A stretch of DNA of 64,000 bases from Bradyrhizobium sp. OK095 (GCF_900109945.1 NZ_FOBX01000007.1:124001-188000), one strand, 5' to 3'; shown: positions 21,220-29,807, counted from the first letter of the stretch. A program made the numbers and translations. The notes: a model not told the origin generated them from the sequence alone.

Positions 21220-21570
21220 TTATAGGAGACGAGATCGAAAACGGACCTCATCTATCACGATATAACGCCCGAAGAGTCCCTGCCCGAACTCGGCGATGGC
21301 CTCCAGTAGCCGTGCCTTCGCAAGTTCTCGATTTTCCGGATCGATGCGCAGAAGGATCAAGCCCGGAACGGCTTGCCCGCGGCGAAAGACAAGCTCGCCG
21401 AAATCCTTGTCAGCGGTGAGGAGAAGACGTCCTTCCCGGGACGCCAGCGCAATAACCGCCACATCGCCCAGGCTGGCAGCAAATTCGGCGATGTAGCGCA
21501 CATCGTGACCGGCACCGCGAAGCCCCCGCACCAGGGAGGCCGCGACGCACTCGTCCGCGAGCCAAAGCAC
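21220..21570 (-). CDS. DUF5615 PIN-like toxin candidate
   Basis: The 116-residue protein begins LWLADECV, with the Asp-Glu pair of the Mut7-C/DUF5615 PIN-like fold. It continues with GHDVRYI, LLTADKDFGELVF and PGLILLRI, all hallmarks of this family. Such proteins form pairs with DUF433 antitoxins, as here, and are predicted ribonucleases. It starts 3 bp after the DUF433 stop, so the two are cotranscribed. Acidic residues of the fold are present, so it may be active. Confidence 0.75.
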   Translation of the reverse strand: MLWLADECVAASLVRGLRGAGHDVRYIAEFAASLGDVAVIALASREGRLLLTADKDFGELVFRRGQAVPGLILLRIDPENRELAKARLLEAIAEFGQGLFGRYIVIDEVRFRSRLL

Positions 21571-21573
21571 GAT

Positions 21574-21795
21574 TCAGCGATAAATGATGTCTTCGTCAGC
21601 CAAATAGTCGGCCGCGAAGGCCTGCGCTGCCCGAATATCATCTGGAGTAAGCCGCGGGTGCTCCGAGATGATGGCCTCGGCGGTCATACCCGCGCCCAGC
21701 TCGCGCAACACCAATTCGACCGGCACACGCGTCCCGCGGATCACGGGCTTGCCGTCCATGATCACCGGGTTGATTTCAATTCGCTCGTGCCGCAT
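21574..21795 (-). CDS. DUF433 antitoxin candidate
   Basis: The 73-residue protein has the DUF433 pattern: I-x-x-x-P-x-x-M-x-G-K-P-V-I-R-G-T-R-V-P-V, then EHPRLTPDDIRAAQAFAADYL. It combines a short beta hairpin with a winged-helix-like DNA-binding part. It is the first gene of the pair with DUF5615 and probably binds both the toxin and its own promoter. It is divergent from the HAD gene 72 bp away. Confidence 0.75.
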   Translation of the reverse strand: MRHERIEINPVIMDGKPVIRGTRVPVELVLRELGAGMTAEAIISEHPRLTPDDIRAAQAFAADYLADEDIIYR

Positions 21796-21867
21796 GGCTG
21801 TCCTCGAACTCTACCCGATAATAGCACGCGATATCGCGTTTGTCAGCGAACTCCAAAACCCTCCCCC

Positions 21868-22518
21868 ATGCCCTACTCCCTTGCCATCTTCGATCTCGAC
21901 GGCACGCTGGCCGACAGCTTTCCGTGGTTCCTGCGCACCATCAACGATGTCGCCGACCGCTTCGGCTTTCGCCGCGTGCGGGATGAGGACGTCGAGGGGC
22001 TGCGGCATGCCTCGACGCGCGAGATCCTCTCTCGCCTCGAAGTGCCGCTGTGGAAGCTGCCGGCGATCGCGCGGCATGCACGGCGGTTGAAGGCGCAAGC
22101 CGCGGCGGAGATATCGCTGTTTGCGGGCGTCGAGACGATGCTGCGAACGCTGGCCGGAAGCGGCGTGCAGCTTGCGCTGGTGACATCCGACAGCGAAGCC
22201 AATGCGCGCGAGAAGCTTGGGCCGACCGCCGCGCTGTTCGCGCATTTCGACTGCTCGGCGTCGGTGTTCGGCAAGCCCGCGAAATTCCGCCGGGTCATCC
22301 GGCGCGCGGGGGTCGCACCGGGCAAGGTCATTGCGATCGGCGACGAGGTCCGCGATATCGAGGCGGCGCGGGCCGTGGGGATTGCCTGCGGCGCGGTGTG
22401 CTGGGGCTATGCGGCGCCGGCGGCGTTGCGGGCGCTTGCGCCGGACCTTGTTTTCGAACGCATCGACGACGTTGCGCCGGTGCTGCTGTCGAACGTCAGG
22501 GAGCCGACGCCGACCTAG
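21868..22518 (+). CDS. HAD-family hydrolase
   Basis: The 216-residue protein shows HAD motif I FDLDGTLADS (nucleophile and acid Asp), motif II LVTSDSE, a Lys in VFGKPAKF, and motif IV IGDEVRDIEAA. It resembles phosphoglycolate-phosphatase-like enzymes; the substrate is uncertain. The open frame extends upstream to 21373 but only as antisense of the toxin pair; ATG 21868 gives the conserved N-terminus. Its TAG overlaps the stop of the convergent small gene. Confidence 0.85.
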   Translation: MPYSLAIFDLDGTLADSFPWFLRTINDVADRFGFRRVRDEDVEGLRHASTREILSRLEVPLWKLPAIARHARRLKAQAAAEISLFAGVETMLRTLAGSGVQLALVTSDSEANAREKLGPTAALFAHFDCSASVFGKPAKFRRVIRRAGVAPGKVIAIGDEVRDIEAARAVGIACGAVCWGYAAPAALRALAPDLVFERIDDVAPVLLSNVREPTPT

Positions 22519-22742
22519 CTGCTGCGCGGCGGCTCGTGCTTCTCCATTGAGAGCGCGATCCGCTCCAGATAGCCGTTCATCCGCCGGTTCTCGGCGAGCT
22601 GCTGCTCGTAGAGGTCGATCAGGCTCACGCCCGACTTGCTGCGAGCCTGCATTCCGGCCCGCCGCGAGAACCAGAACCACACCCCGATCAGCACGAGAAA
22701 CGGCAACCAGGACAGCGCAAGCTCAACCACCCATTTTTCCAT
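22515..22742 (-). CDS. Small single-pass membrane protein
   Basis: The 75-residue product has one hydrophobic helix (WLPFLVLIGVWFWFS) followed by RRAGMQ, then a coiled-coil-like cytoplasmic part ending with E-K-H-E-P-P-R-S-S. The WLPFLVLIGVWFW segment resembles the N-terminal membrane segment of FtsH-like proteases, but no protease domain exists here. Start ATG 22742 was chosen because the earlier one (22790) adds only polar residues. Hypothetical. Confidence 0.6.
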   Translation of the reverse strand: MEKWVVELALSWLPFLVLIGVWFWFSRRAGMQARSKSGVSLIDLYEQQLAENRRMNGYLERIALSMEKHEPPRSS

Positions 22743-22862
22743 CAGACACGTCTCCACTTCCGCCGCTCGCAAGTCGGCGCATGACAACAATCGTGGATAG
22801 CATCTGTCGGCTCAGCGCGACATCCGGTTCGATGCGCGGATTGTGATTGGTGCCGTGGCCCC

Positions 22863-23816
22863 CTACTCCGTCCTGCGCAAGAACGCCCCGAACGCGCGCG
22901 GGCCGTCGCCGGTCTTGACCTCGCCGATCTTCTTCAGCTCGGCAGCGTCGATGATATCCAGCGTGTTGCTCTCCCAGCAGGCGACGATGATGCGCTTGCC
23001 GTCGGCGGTGGCGGCGATGCCTTCGGGATAGTCGCCGACATTGATGCGCTTGACCGGCTTCAGCGTCGCGAGGTCGAACACGCTGACGGTGCCGCCATAT
23101 TGGTCGGTGACGAAGCCGCGGCCCAGCGTCAGCGCCACCGCATAGGGACGCATCCCGACCGGCACGCGGGCGATCTCGGTGCCAGCGGCAATGTCGATCA
23201 CGGAGACGTCGTCGGAGCCGACATTGGCGGTGTAGGCGCGCCTGCCCTCGGCATCGATGGTGACGCCAAACGGACGGGTGCCCACCTTGATGATCGCCTT
23301 GCGCTCGCGAGTCACAGTGTCCACCACCGAAACACCGTCATCGTCGCGGTCCGCCGAGAGCAGCAGTCTTCCATCAGGCGTCACCGCAAGCCCCGATGGC
23401 GAGGCCCCGACCGCGATGCTGCCTGTGAAGCTGCGCGTGGCTGTATCGATCACCCGCACCGCCGCCGCATACCAGTCCGCGACATAGACCGTCTTGCCAT
23501 CGGGCGCCACCGCAATGCCGAGCGGCCCGCCGCCGACATCGATCCGCCCCGCGACCTGCCGCGTGGCCGCGTCCACCACCGTCACCGCCTTGGCATCGGG
23601 GCTGGTCACATAGGCAAAGCGTCCGTCCGCGCTGACTGCGACGCCGGCCGGCTTGCCGCCGATCGGGATGGTTGCCACGCTACGCGCGGTCGCGAGGTCC
23701 ACGACCATCAGATTGTCGCTGAGCTGGTTGGTGACGAACGCCTCCTCGGCGCACGCGCTGCCGAAACCGGCAGCGCAAAGGTTGGCAGCGAGCGCCGCCA
23801 GGACCAGAGTCCGCAC
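22863..23816 (-). CDS. Secreted YVTN-type beta-propeller protein
   Basis: The 317-residue product starts with a Sec signal (LVLAALAANLCAAGFGSACA). Seven repeats of about 42 residues follow, each with the pattern V-x-V-x-D-x-A-T and a GIAVAPDGKTVYV or similar core, i.e. a seven-bladed YVTN propeller. GTG 23816 was chosen because the longer frame runs through the upstream gene. Propellers of this class are often found beside PQQ-dependent dehydrogenases or redox carriers. It is coupled to the SRPBCC gene (stop and start 3 bp apart). Binding partner unknown. Confidence 0.8.
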   Translation of the reverse strand: MRTLVLAALAANLCAAGFGSACAEEAFVTNQLSDNLMVVDLATARSVATIPIGGKPAGVAVSADGRFAYVTSPDAKAVTVVDAATRQVAGRIDVGGGPLGIAVAPDGKTVYVADWYAAAVRVIDTATRSFTGSIAVGASPSGLAVTPDGRLLLSADRDDDGVSVVDTVTRERKAIIKVGTRPFGVTIDAEGRRAYTANVGSDDVSVIDIAAGTEIARVPVGMRPYAVALTLGRGFVTDQYGGTVSVFDLATLKPVKRINVGDYPEGIAATADGKRIIVACWESNTLDIIDAAELKKIGEVKTGDGPRAFGAFLRRTE

Positions 23817-23818
23817 GG

Positions 23819-24388
23819 TCAGCTTCCGCTCTCGATCTTCTTCTTCAGCGCCTCGAGACCGGTCTTGTAGAGGCCGCTCACCGCAGTCTTGGCGGCCTCG
23901 TCGCTCAGCTCCGGCGGCGGATCGTTGTTGGGAAAGCCGCGGTAGAACGCGCCGGCCCATTCCAGCGTCGAGCCCTTGCCGTCAGCACTCGGCGTCACCG
24001 TCAGCGTCGAGGAATAGTTGGTGACTGGCAGTACCTTCACGTCCACGGTCGTGATCCGGTAGGAATAGGTCATGGCGGCCGCATCGAATTTGTAGAGCTC
24101 CTCGTCGACGGTGGCGCCGCCCGTCAGCGTCAGCTTGCGTGTCGCGCCGATCTCATTGCCCTTGTCGCCCTCGGTCTTGGTCACCGGCGGCAGCCAGCTC
24201 ATGTCCTGGAAATTGCCGATCGCCGCCCACACCTTGGCTGGCGCTGCGTTGATCTCGATGGATTCCCGCACCTTCTGCCGGGTCGGCCCATGCGCCCAAA
24301 CCGGGGCAAAAGCCGCCGTCAAAACCGCCGCGCCCGCAGCCGTCAGCGCTGCAGCCACGACCGTGCGCCGTCCAATCGTCACCCTCAT
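23819..24388 (-). CDS. Secreted SRPBCC/MxaD-like protein
   Basis: The 189-residue product carries a twin-Arg-like signal (TIGRRTVVAAALTAAG) and an SRPBCC ligand-binding fold (RESIEINAAPAKVWAAIGNF ... GATRKLTLTGGATVDEEL ... YSYRI). MxaD, a periplasmic SRPBCC protein in methylotrophs, belongs to this class. The gene starts the two-gene operon with the beta-propeller, suggesting a shared periplasmic process, but no alcohol dehydrogenase is in the window. Confidence 0.75.
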   Translation of the reverse strand: MRVTIGRRTVVAAALTAAGAAVLTAAFAPVWAHGPTRQKVRESIEINAAPAKVWAAIGNFQDMSWLPPVTKTEGDKGNEIGATRKLTLTGGATVDEELYKFDAAAMTYSYRITTVDVKVLPVTNYSSTLTVTPSADGKGSTLEWAGAFYRGFPNNDPPPELSDEAAKTAVSGLYKTGLEALKKKIESGS

Positions 24389-24561
24389 CTCGTTTCCTCA
24401 TGCGTCTCATTGATCGTGCGCGACTTGAGGCGCGCTGGGATCATGGTAGCGCATTTTAGGGCCGAGGGGAGACCCGTTCGTGGCGACGTTGCGGCGGAGG
24501 AGCTGACCTCGGTCGTACGAACGGGATCGTCCGTAGATTGAGACTGAGCTGATGCCACATA

Positions 24562-24590
24562 CTCCGTCATTGCGAGCGCAGCAAAGCAAC
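24562..24590. repeat. Fragment of an interspersed repeat
   Basis: CTCCGTCATTGCGAG, followed by CGCAGCAAAGCAAC, resembles the CCGTCATTGCGAGCGCAGCGAAGCAATCC repeat frequent in Bradyrhizobium. The same 15-mer recurs at 31244-31258. It marks the start of a 750-bp region without intact genes. Confidence 0.4.
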
Positions 24591-24627
24591 GACGACGGAG
24601 AGAGCGAATGTCCGTCACTTCTCTCGA

Positions 24628-24869
24628 TCATTCCGCCAGCGTCGCCTCCACGAACCCGCGCAGATCGTCGACTCCCCGGTGCCATTCTCTCCGACGATGA
24701 TCGTGATGGCGGCCTCGAAGTTGAGCTCGAAATCATCCGGAAAGATCGGCAGGCAAAACGGATAAGCCTCGCGATCGCGAACTTGCGACGGGGCGAGCCA
24801 GACTCGCTTCAGGTAGGGCGGCGCCGGAAGGTTGATCGTTCGACCGCTTCTTCGGCTCGTGCCCAGCTT
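24628..24869 (-). pseudogene. Remnant of an AAA/ABC-type ATPase gene
   Basis: Read on the minus strand after a stop at 24870-24872, the frame gives LPAPPYLKRVWLAPSQV, REAYPFCLPIFPDDFELNF and ITIIVGENGTGES. This is the start of an SMC-like 'AAA family ATPase' whose Walker A would be GENGTGKS; the Lys is replaced by Glu. Just after it the frame leaves the family. In the +1 frame DLRGFVEATLAE then a stop at 24628-24630 looks like the gene's end. So a large middle part is deleted, no start codon is seen and the key Lys is lost. Confidence 0.6.
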
Positions 24870-24898
24870 TCAACTCGCCCCGATCGATCTTTTGACAA

Positions 24899-24913
24899 GA
24901 ACATAACAGGAAC
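24899..24913. promoter_or_regulatory. Orphan SOS-box-like sequence
   Basis: GAAC-ATAACAG-GAAC is a perfect match to the alphaproteobacterial LexA motif, with TTGACA just beside it (24892-24897). It lies upstream of the ATPase remnant (minus strand) and 224 bp before the DUF1217 gene (plus strand), neither a known SOS gene. A chance match is quite possible (about two expected per 64 kb for both orientations). Confidence 0.3.
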
Positions 24914-25136
24914 ACAATCTTCACGAAAGCCGCACCTGAGAAACATACAGAAACAAATCGAAACAGACTCAATATGCGTCGCTTGGACGAACACTAAAAT
25001 CGAAGATTGTGGGCCAGAATCGCCCCAGGAAAACCTAGCTACGAGACCGCTTGCTGACATGAGGTCAGCCCCCACCTCGCGACCCCGGCAATGATTGACG
25101 GACGTCCGGGACCGTAAAGCCCGCGAGGAATGCGCG

Positions 25137-27209
25137 ATGGTATCAACGTATTTCGGTTACAACTACATCACGCGCAATCTCCAGCAGTCCCTGACGAAAG
25201 TTGAACAGCAACCGGACGTGGCGCGAGAGGCCGCCTATTACAAAGCCAACATCGGCAAGGTGAAGACCGTCGACGATTTTATGAAGGATTATCGACTGTA
25301 TCACTATGCAACGAAGGCATATGGCCTGGACGACATGGCATACGCCAAGGCTTTCATGAAAAAGGTGCTGGAGAGCGATCTCACCGACCCAAAAAGCTTC
25401 GTCAACAAGCTGGTGGATCCGCGTTACCGGGAATTTGCCGCGGCATTTTCCTTCAACGGCAGTGCAACGCCGGTTGCGCAATCAGGGACCCAAACCGATG
25501 AGATGATCGGTCTGTACACGGCGACCAAGAAGAGCCAGGTCGATGCAGCAACAGACGACTCGAATTACTACAGCGCCACAATCGGCAATATCAGCAGCGC
25601 AGACCAGCTCCTGAACAACGACCGTCTCCGCAACTACGTCTATTCGGCATACGGGATTGATCAAAGCAAGTGGCCGGCTGCTACGATCAGCCAGGTCCTG
25701 CGCAGCGATCCATCCGATCCGAACAGCTACGTCAACACCACCTTCACTTCTCAATTGAGCGGCCTCAACGCCCAGCTTGCTCAGGCTCAATCAGATGCCA
25801 GCGCCGCAAACCTGAAGATCACCGACTACACCACCCAACTATCGCAGCCGGGCGCCGACGTGCCCCAGTTGAACGTTCAGATCCTGGTCGAAAAGTATCA
25901 CCTGGAATTATCTACGAAAAGCATCTCCGGTCTCAACGACCAGATAGCGACGATTGGCGGGTTTGTAGGCTTGGCCGGCGCGTTCGAGTTTTCGCCCGAT
26001 GGATCGCTTCCCGCAGGTGTACCTGCGCAGACTGCCGCAAATGTCGCACTGACGAAAAAGCAGTTCGACGACAGCAAGGCCGCCGTCTATTCGGCGGCAA
26101 GCCCGATCTTCGAAGCCGTAGCGATCAACCAATTCAGGACGGACCTCCTCAAGATCAATTCGGTCCAGGCGTTCGTGTCGACACCGGGCGTGTATAATTT
26201 CGCGCTGGGCGCCGTCGGCCTCGATCCCGAAAAGGTCTCGCAGGCCACCATCAAGGCCGTCCTCGAAAGCGACCTCAGCGATCCCAAAAGCTACGTGTAT
26301 ACTCTCAAGGACGATCGATACGTTCAGCTCGCCCATGCCTTCAACTTCGATGCAAAGGGCAATCTGACCACCCCCCTGGTGGCGCAGGACTCTGCCGAGG
26401 TCCTCCAGATTGCGCAGGCCTACGTCATTCAAGCGGTGAAGAGCGCAAGCACGGCGACCCCTCAGCAGCAGAAGGCAGTACGGGCACAAGCCACGCAGGA
26501 TGCGACGGATTATCAGGGGGCGATCGCAGGCATTGAGAGTGTTTCCGATCTTCTTGCAAACAGGCCGATGGTCGATTTGATTCTCCTGGCCAAGGGTTTG
26601 GACCCCAGGAAGGTCAGCACCGATTTCCTCACGAAGATCTTCGCTTCAGATCTGAACAATCCCAAGAGCTTCGCGAACACGCAGAGCGATCCTCGCTATG
26701 CCGAGATCGTCGCGTCGTTCAATTTCGACAGTAAGGGCGACGTCGCGCGTCTTCCGATGATGGGTCCCCAGAAGCGAGATCAATTCCGGGAAACACAATC
26801 GAACTATCTCGAGCAAAGCCTTGAGCAGCAGCAGGGGGATACGAATCCCGGCGTGCGCCTGGCGCTATATTTCCAGCGAAAGGCAGGGGACATCACGTCC
26901 GCATACGACATCCTTGCCGACAAGGCTCTTTCGGAGGTGTTCAGAACCACTTTCGATCTGCCGGATGCGATGGCGGCGATGCCGATCGATCAACAAGCCA
27001 AGTTCGTGGACAGATTCATGAAGATCAAGGACCTGTCCGATCCCGCGAAGGTTGAGAAGCTGTTGAACCGTTTCTCCGCCATGTATGACATCAGAAACAG
27101 CCAGAGTACCGGTCAGGGCCAATCGCCCTTGCTCAACCTCTTTCAGGGATCGAGCTCAGGCATAAGTGACGCGACGTACCTGGCCATTGCCAAGCTAGGT
27201 GTTCGCTGA
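25137..27209 (+). CDS. Multi-module DUF1217 (flagellar-associated) protein
   Basis: The 690-residue protein is made of five repeated DUF1217-type modules. Their shared core is a KAF..KVLESDLTDPKSFVNK..DPRYREFAAAFSF pattern, seen at residues ~80-125, ~185-225, ~380-430, ~500-545 and, weaker, ~620-665. DUF1217 proteins are found in Rhizobiales flagellar gene clusters and are exported without a cleaved signal; none is visible here. ATG 25137 follows GAGGAA by seven bases. No other flagellar gene is in this window. The coding sequence is visibly poorer in G+C than its neighbours, suggesting transfer. Function unknown. Confidence 0.75.
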   Translation: MVSTYFGYNYITRNLQQSLTKVEQQPDVAREAAYYKANIGKVKTVDDFMKDYRLYHYATKAYGLDDMAYAKAFMKKVLESDLTDPKSFVNKLVDPRYREFAAAFSFNGSATPVAQSGTQTDEMIGLYTATKKSQVDAATDDSNYYSATIGNISSADQLLNNDRLRNYVYSAYGIDQSKWPAATISQVLRSDPSDPNSYVNTTFTSQLSGLNAQLAQAQSDASAANLKITDYTTQLSQPGADVPQLNVQILVEKYHLELSTKSISGLNDQIATIGGFVGLAGAFEFSPDGSLPAGVPAQTAANVALTKKQFDDSKAAVYSAASPIFEAVAINQFRTDLLKINSVQAFVSTPGVYNFALGAVGLDPEKVSQATIKAVLESDLSDPKSYVYTLKDDRYVQLAHAFNFDAKGNLTTPLVAQDSAEVLQIAQAYVIQAVKSASTATPQQQKAVRAQATQDATDYQGAIAGIESVSDLLANRPMVDLILLAKGLDPRKVSTDFLTKIFASDLNNPKSFANTQSDPRYAEIVASFNFDSKGDVARLPMMGPQKRDQFRETQSNYLEQSLEQQQGDTNPGVRLALYFQRKAGDITSAYDILADKALSEVFRTTFDLPDAMAAMPIDQQAKFVDRFMKIKDLSDPAKVEKLLNRFSAMYDIRNSQSTGQGQSPLLNLFQGSSSGISDATYLAIAKLGVR

Positions 27210-27225
27210 TGATCGCTCGCAGAAA

Positions 27226-27268
27226 CTAAAGCGCGATGAGATTGGGATGAATCGTCATCGCGCTTTAG
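27226..27268. repeat. Hairpin downstream of the DUF1217 gene
   Basis: CTAAAGCGCGATGA (27226-27239) and TCATCGCGCTTTAG (27255-27268) form a perfect 14-bp stem with a 15-base loop. It sits directly before the 45-bp element at 27281 and may act as a terminator after the DUF1217 gene; together they look like one Bradyrhizobium interspersed palindromic element. Confidence 0.6.
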
Positions 27269-27280
27269 GTTGTTGTTTGC

Positions 27281-27325
27281 GCATGATCTTTTCGGAAAAC
27301 CGCTTCGCACTTTTCCGGATCATGC
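27281..27325. repeat. 45-bp palindromic repeat, copy 1
   Basis: It starts GCATGATC and ends GGATCATGC, with inner CGGAAAACCG and TTTTCCGG arms. A second copy at 53583-53627 matches at 40 of 45 positions. This motif is common in Bradyrhizobium genomes. It ends 1 bp before the DUF296 stop, so may terminate that convergent operon. Confidence 0.75.
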
Positions 27326-27326
27326 T

Positions 27327-28193
27327 TTAGCCCAACACCTCGAGCACCAGTTCCATGGTCATCAGCACGGGATTGTCGCCACGGATCAGACGGCCCTCGG
27401 CAATGCCGCCGGTGTAGTCGATCAGGGCAACCTCGAGCACAGCCTCCAGCGCGCCGGACGAGCCGCCGGGCGCAATCGTGCCGGCTGTTATCGCGAGCTC
27501 CGTCGCGAACGGCTCGGTCACGCCGCCATGGGCGAAGCGCGCGCCGATGGTGGAGCCGACGCCGCCGTGAATCTTCGCGCGCGAGATGCCGCGCGTACGG
27601 CAGAACTGTTCAAGGCAACCGGCGAAATCCTGATTGGGCCGCAGCCGTAACGCGAAGGCGCGAGTCGTCGTGCGCGCTCCGTTGCTCGCGGCCGCGACCG
27701 GGCCGAACAGCTTGAAGTTGGTCTCGGGATCAGGATCAGCCGTGAACATTGCACCATCGATCCCGAAGGCCTCCACAGCAAAAGGTTCGGCGACAACAGT
27801 CTCGTCCGGCATCATGTGGCCGCCGCTCGTCTTGTCGTCCGCCTCGGTCCAAAGCCCATGGCAATGAAAGAACGGCGCACCGTCGCGCATGCCGAGCGTC
27901 ATGCTTCCGAGCCTCGTGCGCGTTACACCCATGGGCCGATAAGTATCGCTGTAGAACGCCGCATTCTGGCCGGTCTTCGACAGCGCCGGCATGACATAGG
28001 CAAACGGCCCAAGCGTACCGTGGCCGAAACTCAGCACGCCACTCGCAAAACCTTCCGCGGCAAAACCGCGGCGTACGGCTTCGAGCAGCGGCAGACCTGC
28101 TTGGAGCGTGAAAGAGAAGGCGCGTCCCCTCGCCTCCACCCATTGGATGCGTTCGGCGACGGGCGCGCCCGGCTGCTTGATATTCCGCATCAC
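27327..28193 (-). CDS. DUF296 (PPC-type) protein
   Basis: The 288-residue protein has two halves resembling the PPC/DUF296 fold. The first runs from AFSFTLQAGLPLLEAVRRGF to PFFHCHGLW, and the second from ATTTRAFALRLRPNQDFAG-like sequence to YTGGIAEGRL, with a His in each core. Bacterial PPC proteins are small trimeric proteins of poorly known role, some in AT-hook proteins of plants. It follows the acyl-CoA ligase gene by only 6 bp, so the two are one operon and may act in the same pathway. Confidence 0.7.
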   Translation of the reverse strand: MMRNIKQPGAPVAERIQWVEARGRAFSFTLQAGLPLLEAVRRGFAAEGFASGVLSFGHGTLGPFAYVMPALSKTGQNAAFYSDTYRPMGVTRTRLGSMTLGMRDGAPFFHCHGLWTEADDKTSGGHMMPDETVVAEPFAVEAFGIDGAMFTADPDPETNFKLFGPVAAASNGARTTTRAFALRLRPNQDFAGCLEQFCRTRGISRAKIHGGVGSTIGARFAHGGVTEPFATELAITAGTIAPGGSSGALEAVLEVALIDYTGGIAEGRLIRGDNPVLMTMELVLEVLG

Positions 28194-28199
28194 GTCCGC

Positions 28200-29807
28200 T
28201 CAGCCCGTCTTGGTCTTGTCGAGATCGAGCAGCCCGCGCGCCTCGAGCTCGTCACGCACCATGCGTTTCGGCACCTTGCCATAGCCGGATTTCGGCAGCG
28301 CTTCCCAGAAGAAGAACCGTTTCGGCATCTTGTAGCGCGGCACCTTCGGCAACAGGAACGCCGCCATCTCGGCCTCACTCACCGGTGTCTCGCCGTCGCG
28401 CGCGACGCAGACGGCGATTCCGACCTCGCCCCAGGTCGCATCGGGCACGCCGAGCACGGCGACCTCGCCGATCGCGGGATGCGTCAAAATCTTCTCCTCG
28501 ATCTCGCGCGGATAGATGTTGGAGCCGCCGGAGATGTACATGTCGGAGGCGCGGCCCGTGATGTAGACAAACCCCTCCTCGTCCATATGGCCGAGATCGC
28601 CGGTGCGGAACCAGCCGTTGCGGAATGCCTTGGCGTTGGCTTCAGGGTTGTCGTAGTAGCCGGCAAGCACCGCAGGGCCGATCACGCAGATCTCGCCGCT
28701 CTGGTTCGCCTTGAGCTCGCGGCCCTCGTCGTCCTGGATCGAGACCTGCATCCCGGTGCGCTCGAAGCCGCAGGTGCCGATCTTGGCATGCGGGCCGTCC
28801 TCGGGATCGTGCAGCGCCGCCGGCAGCACCGTGATGTTGCCGGTGACCTCGCCCAATCCAAAGTACTGCACGATGACCTTGCCGAGCTTCTTCAGCGCGG
28901 TCTTCTGATCCTCGCGATACATCGGCGCGCCCGCATAGATCACGTGACGCAGCGAGGAATGATCGTATTTGTCGACCGCGGGGTGCTCGACCATCATCTT
29001 CAAAATCGTCGGCACCGTGAAGAGATTGCTGACCCGATGCGCCTCGATCAGGCGGAACGCCTCGCTAATGTCGAATTTCTCGCTCGGCAGCAGCACGGTG
29101 CACACGCCGCGCGCGGTCTGCACCAACTGATGCACGCCGGCGCCATGCGACAGCGGCGCCACCACCAGCGAGGCATCCGCTTCGGTCACGCCGGGGGTGA
29201 GATCGGCAAGATGATTGGTGACGACAAAGCCCATCTGGCCGTGGGTCAGCACCGCGGCCTTGGAACGGCCCGTGGTCCCGGAGGTGAAGAAGAACCAGCA
29301 GGGATCGTCGTGCTCCACGGCAACATTCTCGACCACGCGGCCTGCCTGCGACGCGATAGCGTCCGCCACCGAGCGCTCGCCGAACGCGGCCTCGCCGTCG
29401 AGGCTCCAGGTGAATTCCAGCGCGCCGCCGCTCACGGCCGCTGCATGCTCGGGAAAATCGACGTGGCACAGAAACGCCTTCGCGCCCGAGGCCTCGGCGA
29501 GATAGGTGACCTCATCGGGCATCAGGCGGAAATTGGTGGGGACCCAGACCGCGCCGAGCCGGAACGCGGCGAACATCGAGAAGAACATCTCGTCGCCATT
29601 CTTGGAATGGACGAGGATGCGGTCCCCCCTCGCGATGCCGCGTGCGGCGAGCGCCGCGGCCAGCGCCGAAACCTGCGCATCGATCTGGTGCCACGTCCAG
29701 GATCTGTCACCCCAGACGAAACCGGGACGCGCGCCATGCCGCCGCGCATTCTGGGTCAGCATGTGAGCGAGATTCATGACGCGGCGGGACATGCGCAGTG
29801 GCTGCAT
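28200..29807 (-). CDS. Acyl-CoA synthetase (AMP-forming)
   Basis: The 535-residue enzyme belongs to the ANL superfamily, with the P-loop-like FTSGTTGRSK, the core YFGLGEVTG, the GYYDNPEANAKAF region and WFRTGDLG, and the final catalytic Lys in PKSGYGKVPKR. It activates a carboxylic acid with ATP and couples it to CoA; the substrate (fatty or aromatic acid) cannot be told from sequence. ATG 29807 has AGAGGAAG just before it. It is first in an operon with the DUF296 gene. Confidence 0.88.
   Translation of the reverse strand: MQPLRMSRRVMNLAHMLTQNARRHGARPGFVWGDRSWTWHQIDAQVSALAAALAARGIARGDRILVHSKNGDEMFFSMFAAFRLGAVWVPTNFRLMPDEVTYLAEASGAKAFLCHVDFPEHAAAVSGGALEFTWSLDGEAAFGERSVADAIASQAGRVVENVAVEHDDPCWFFFTSGTTGRSKAAVLTHGQMGFVVTNHLADLTPGVTEADASLVVAPLSHGAGVHQLVQTARGVCTVLLPSEKFDISEAFRLIEAHRVSNLFTVPTILKMMVEHPAVDKYDHSSLRHVIYAGAPMYREDQKTALKKLGKVIVQYFGLGEVTGNITVLPAALHDPEDGPHAKIGTCGFERTGMQVSIQDDEGRELKANQSGEICVIGPAVLAGYYDNPEANAKAFRNGWFRTGDLGHMDEEGFVYITGRASDMYISGGSNIYPREIEEKILTHPAIGEVAVLGVPDATWGEVGIAVCVARDGETPVSEAEMAAFLLPKVPRYKMPKRFFFWEALPKSGYGKVPKRMVRDELEARGLLDLDKTKTG

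Noticed and set aside
24552..25094. 180-residue plus-strand frame before the DUF1217 gene
   Set aside because: Runs through a repeat fragment and the ATPase remnant on the opposite strand; no start signal or domain.
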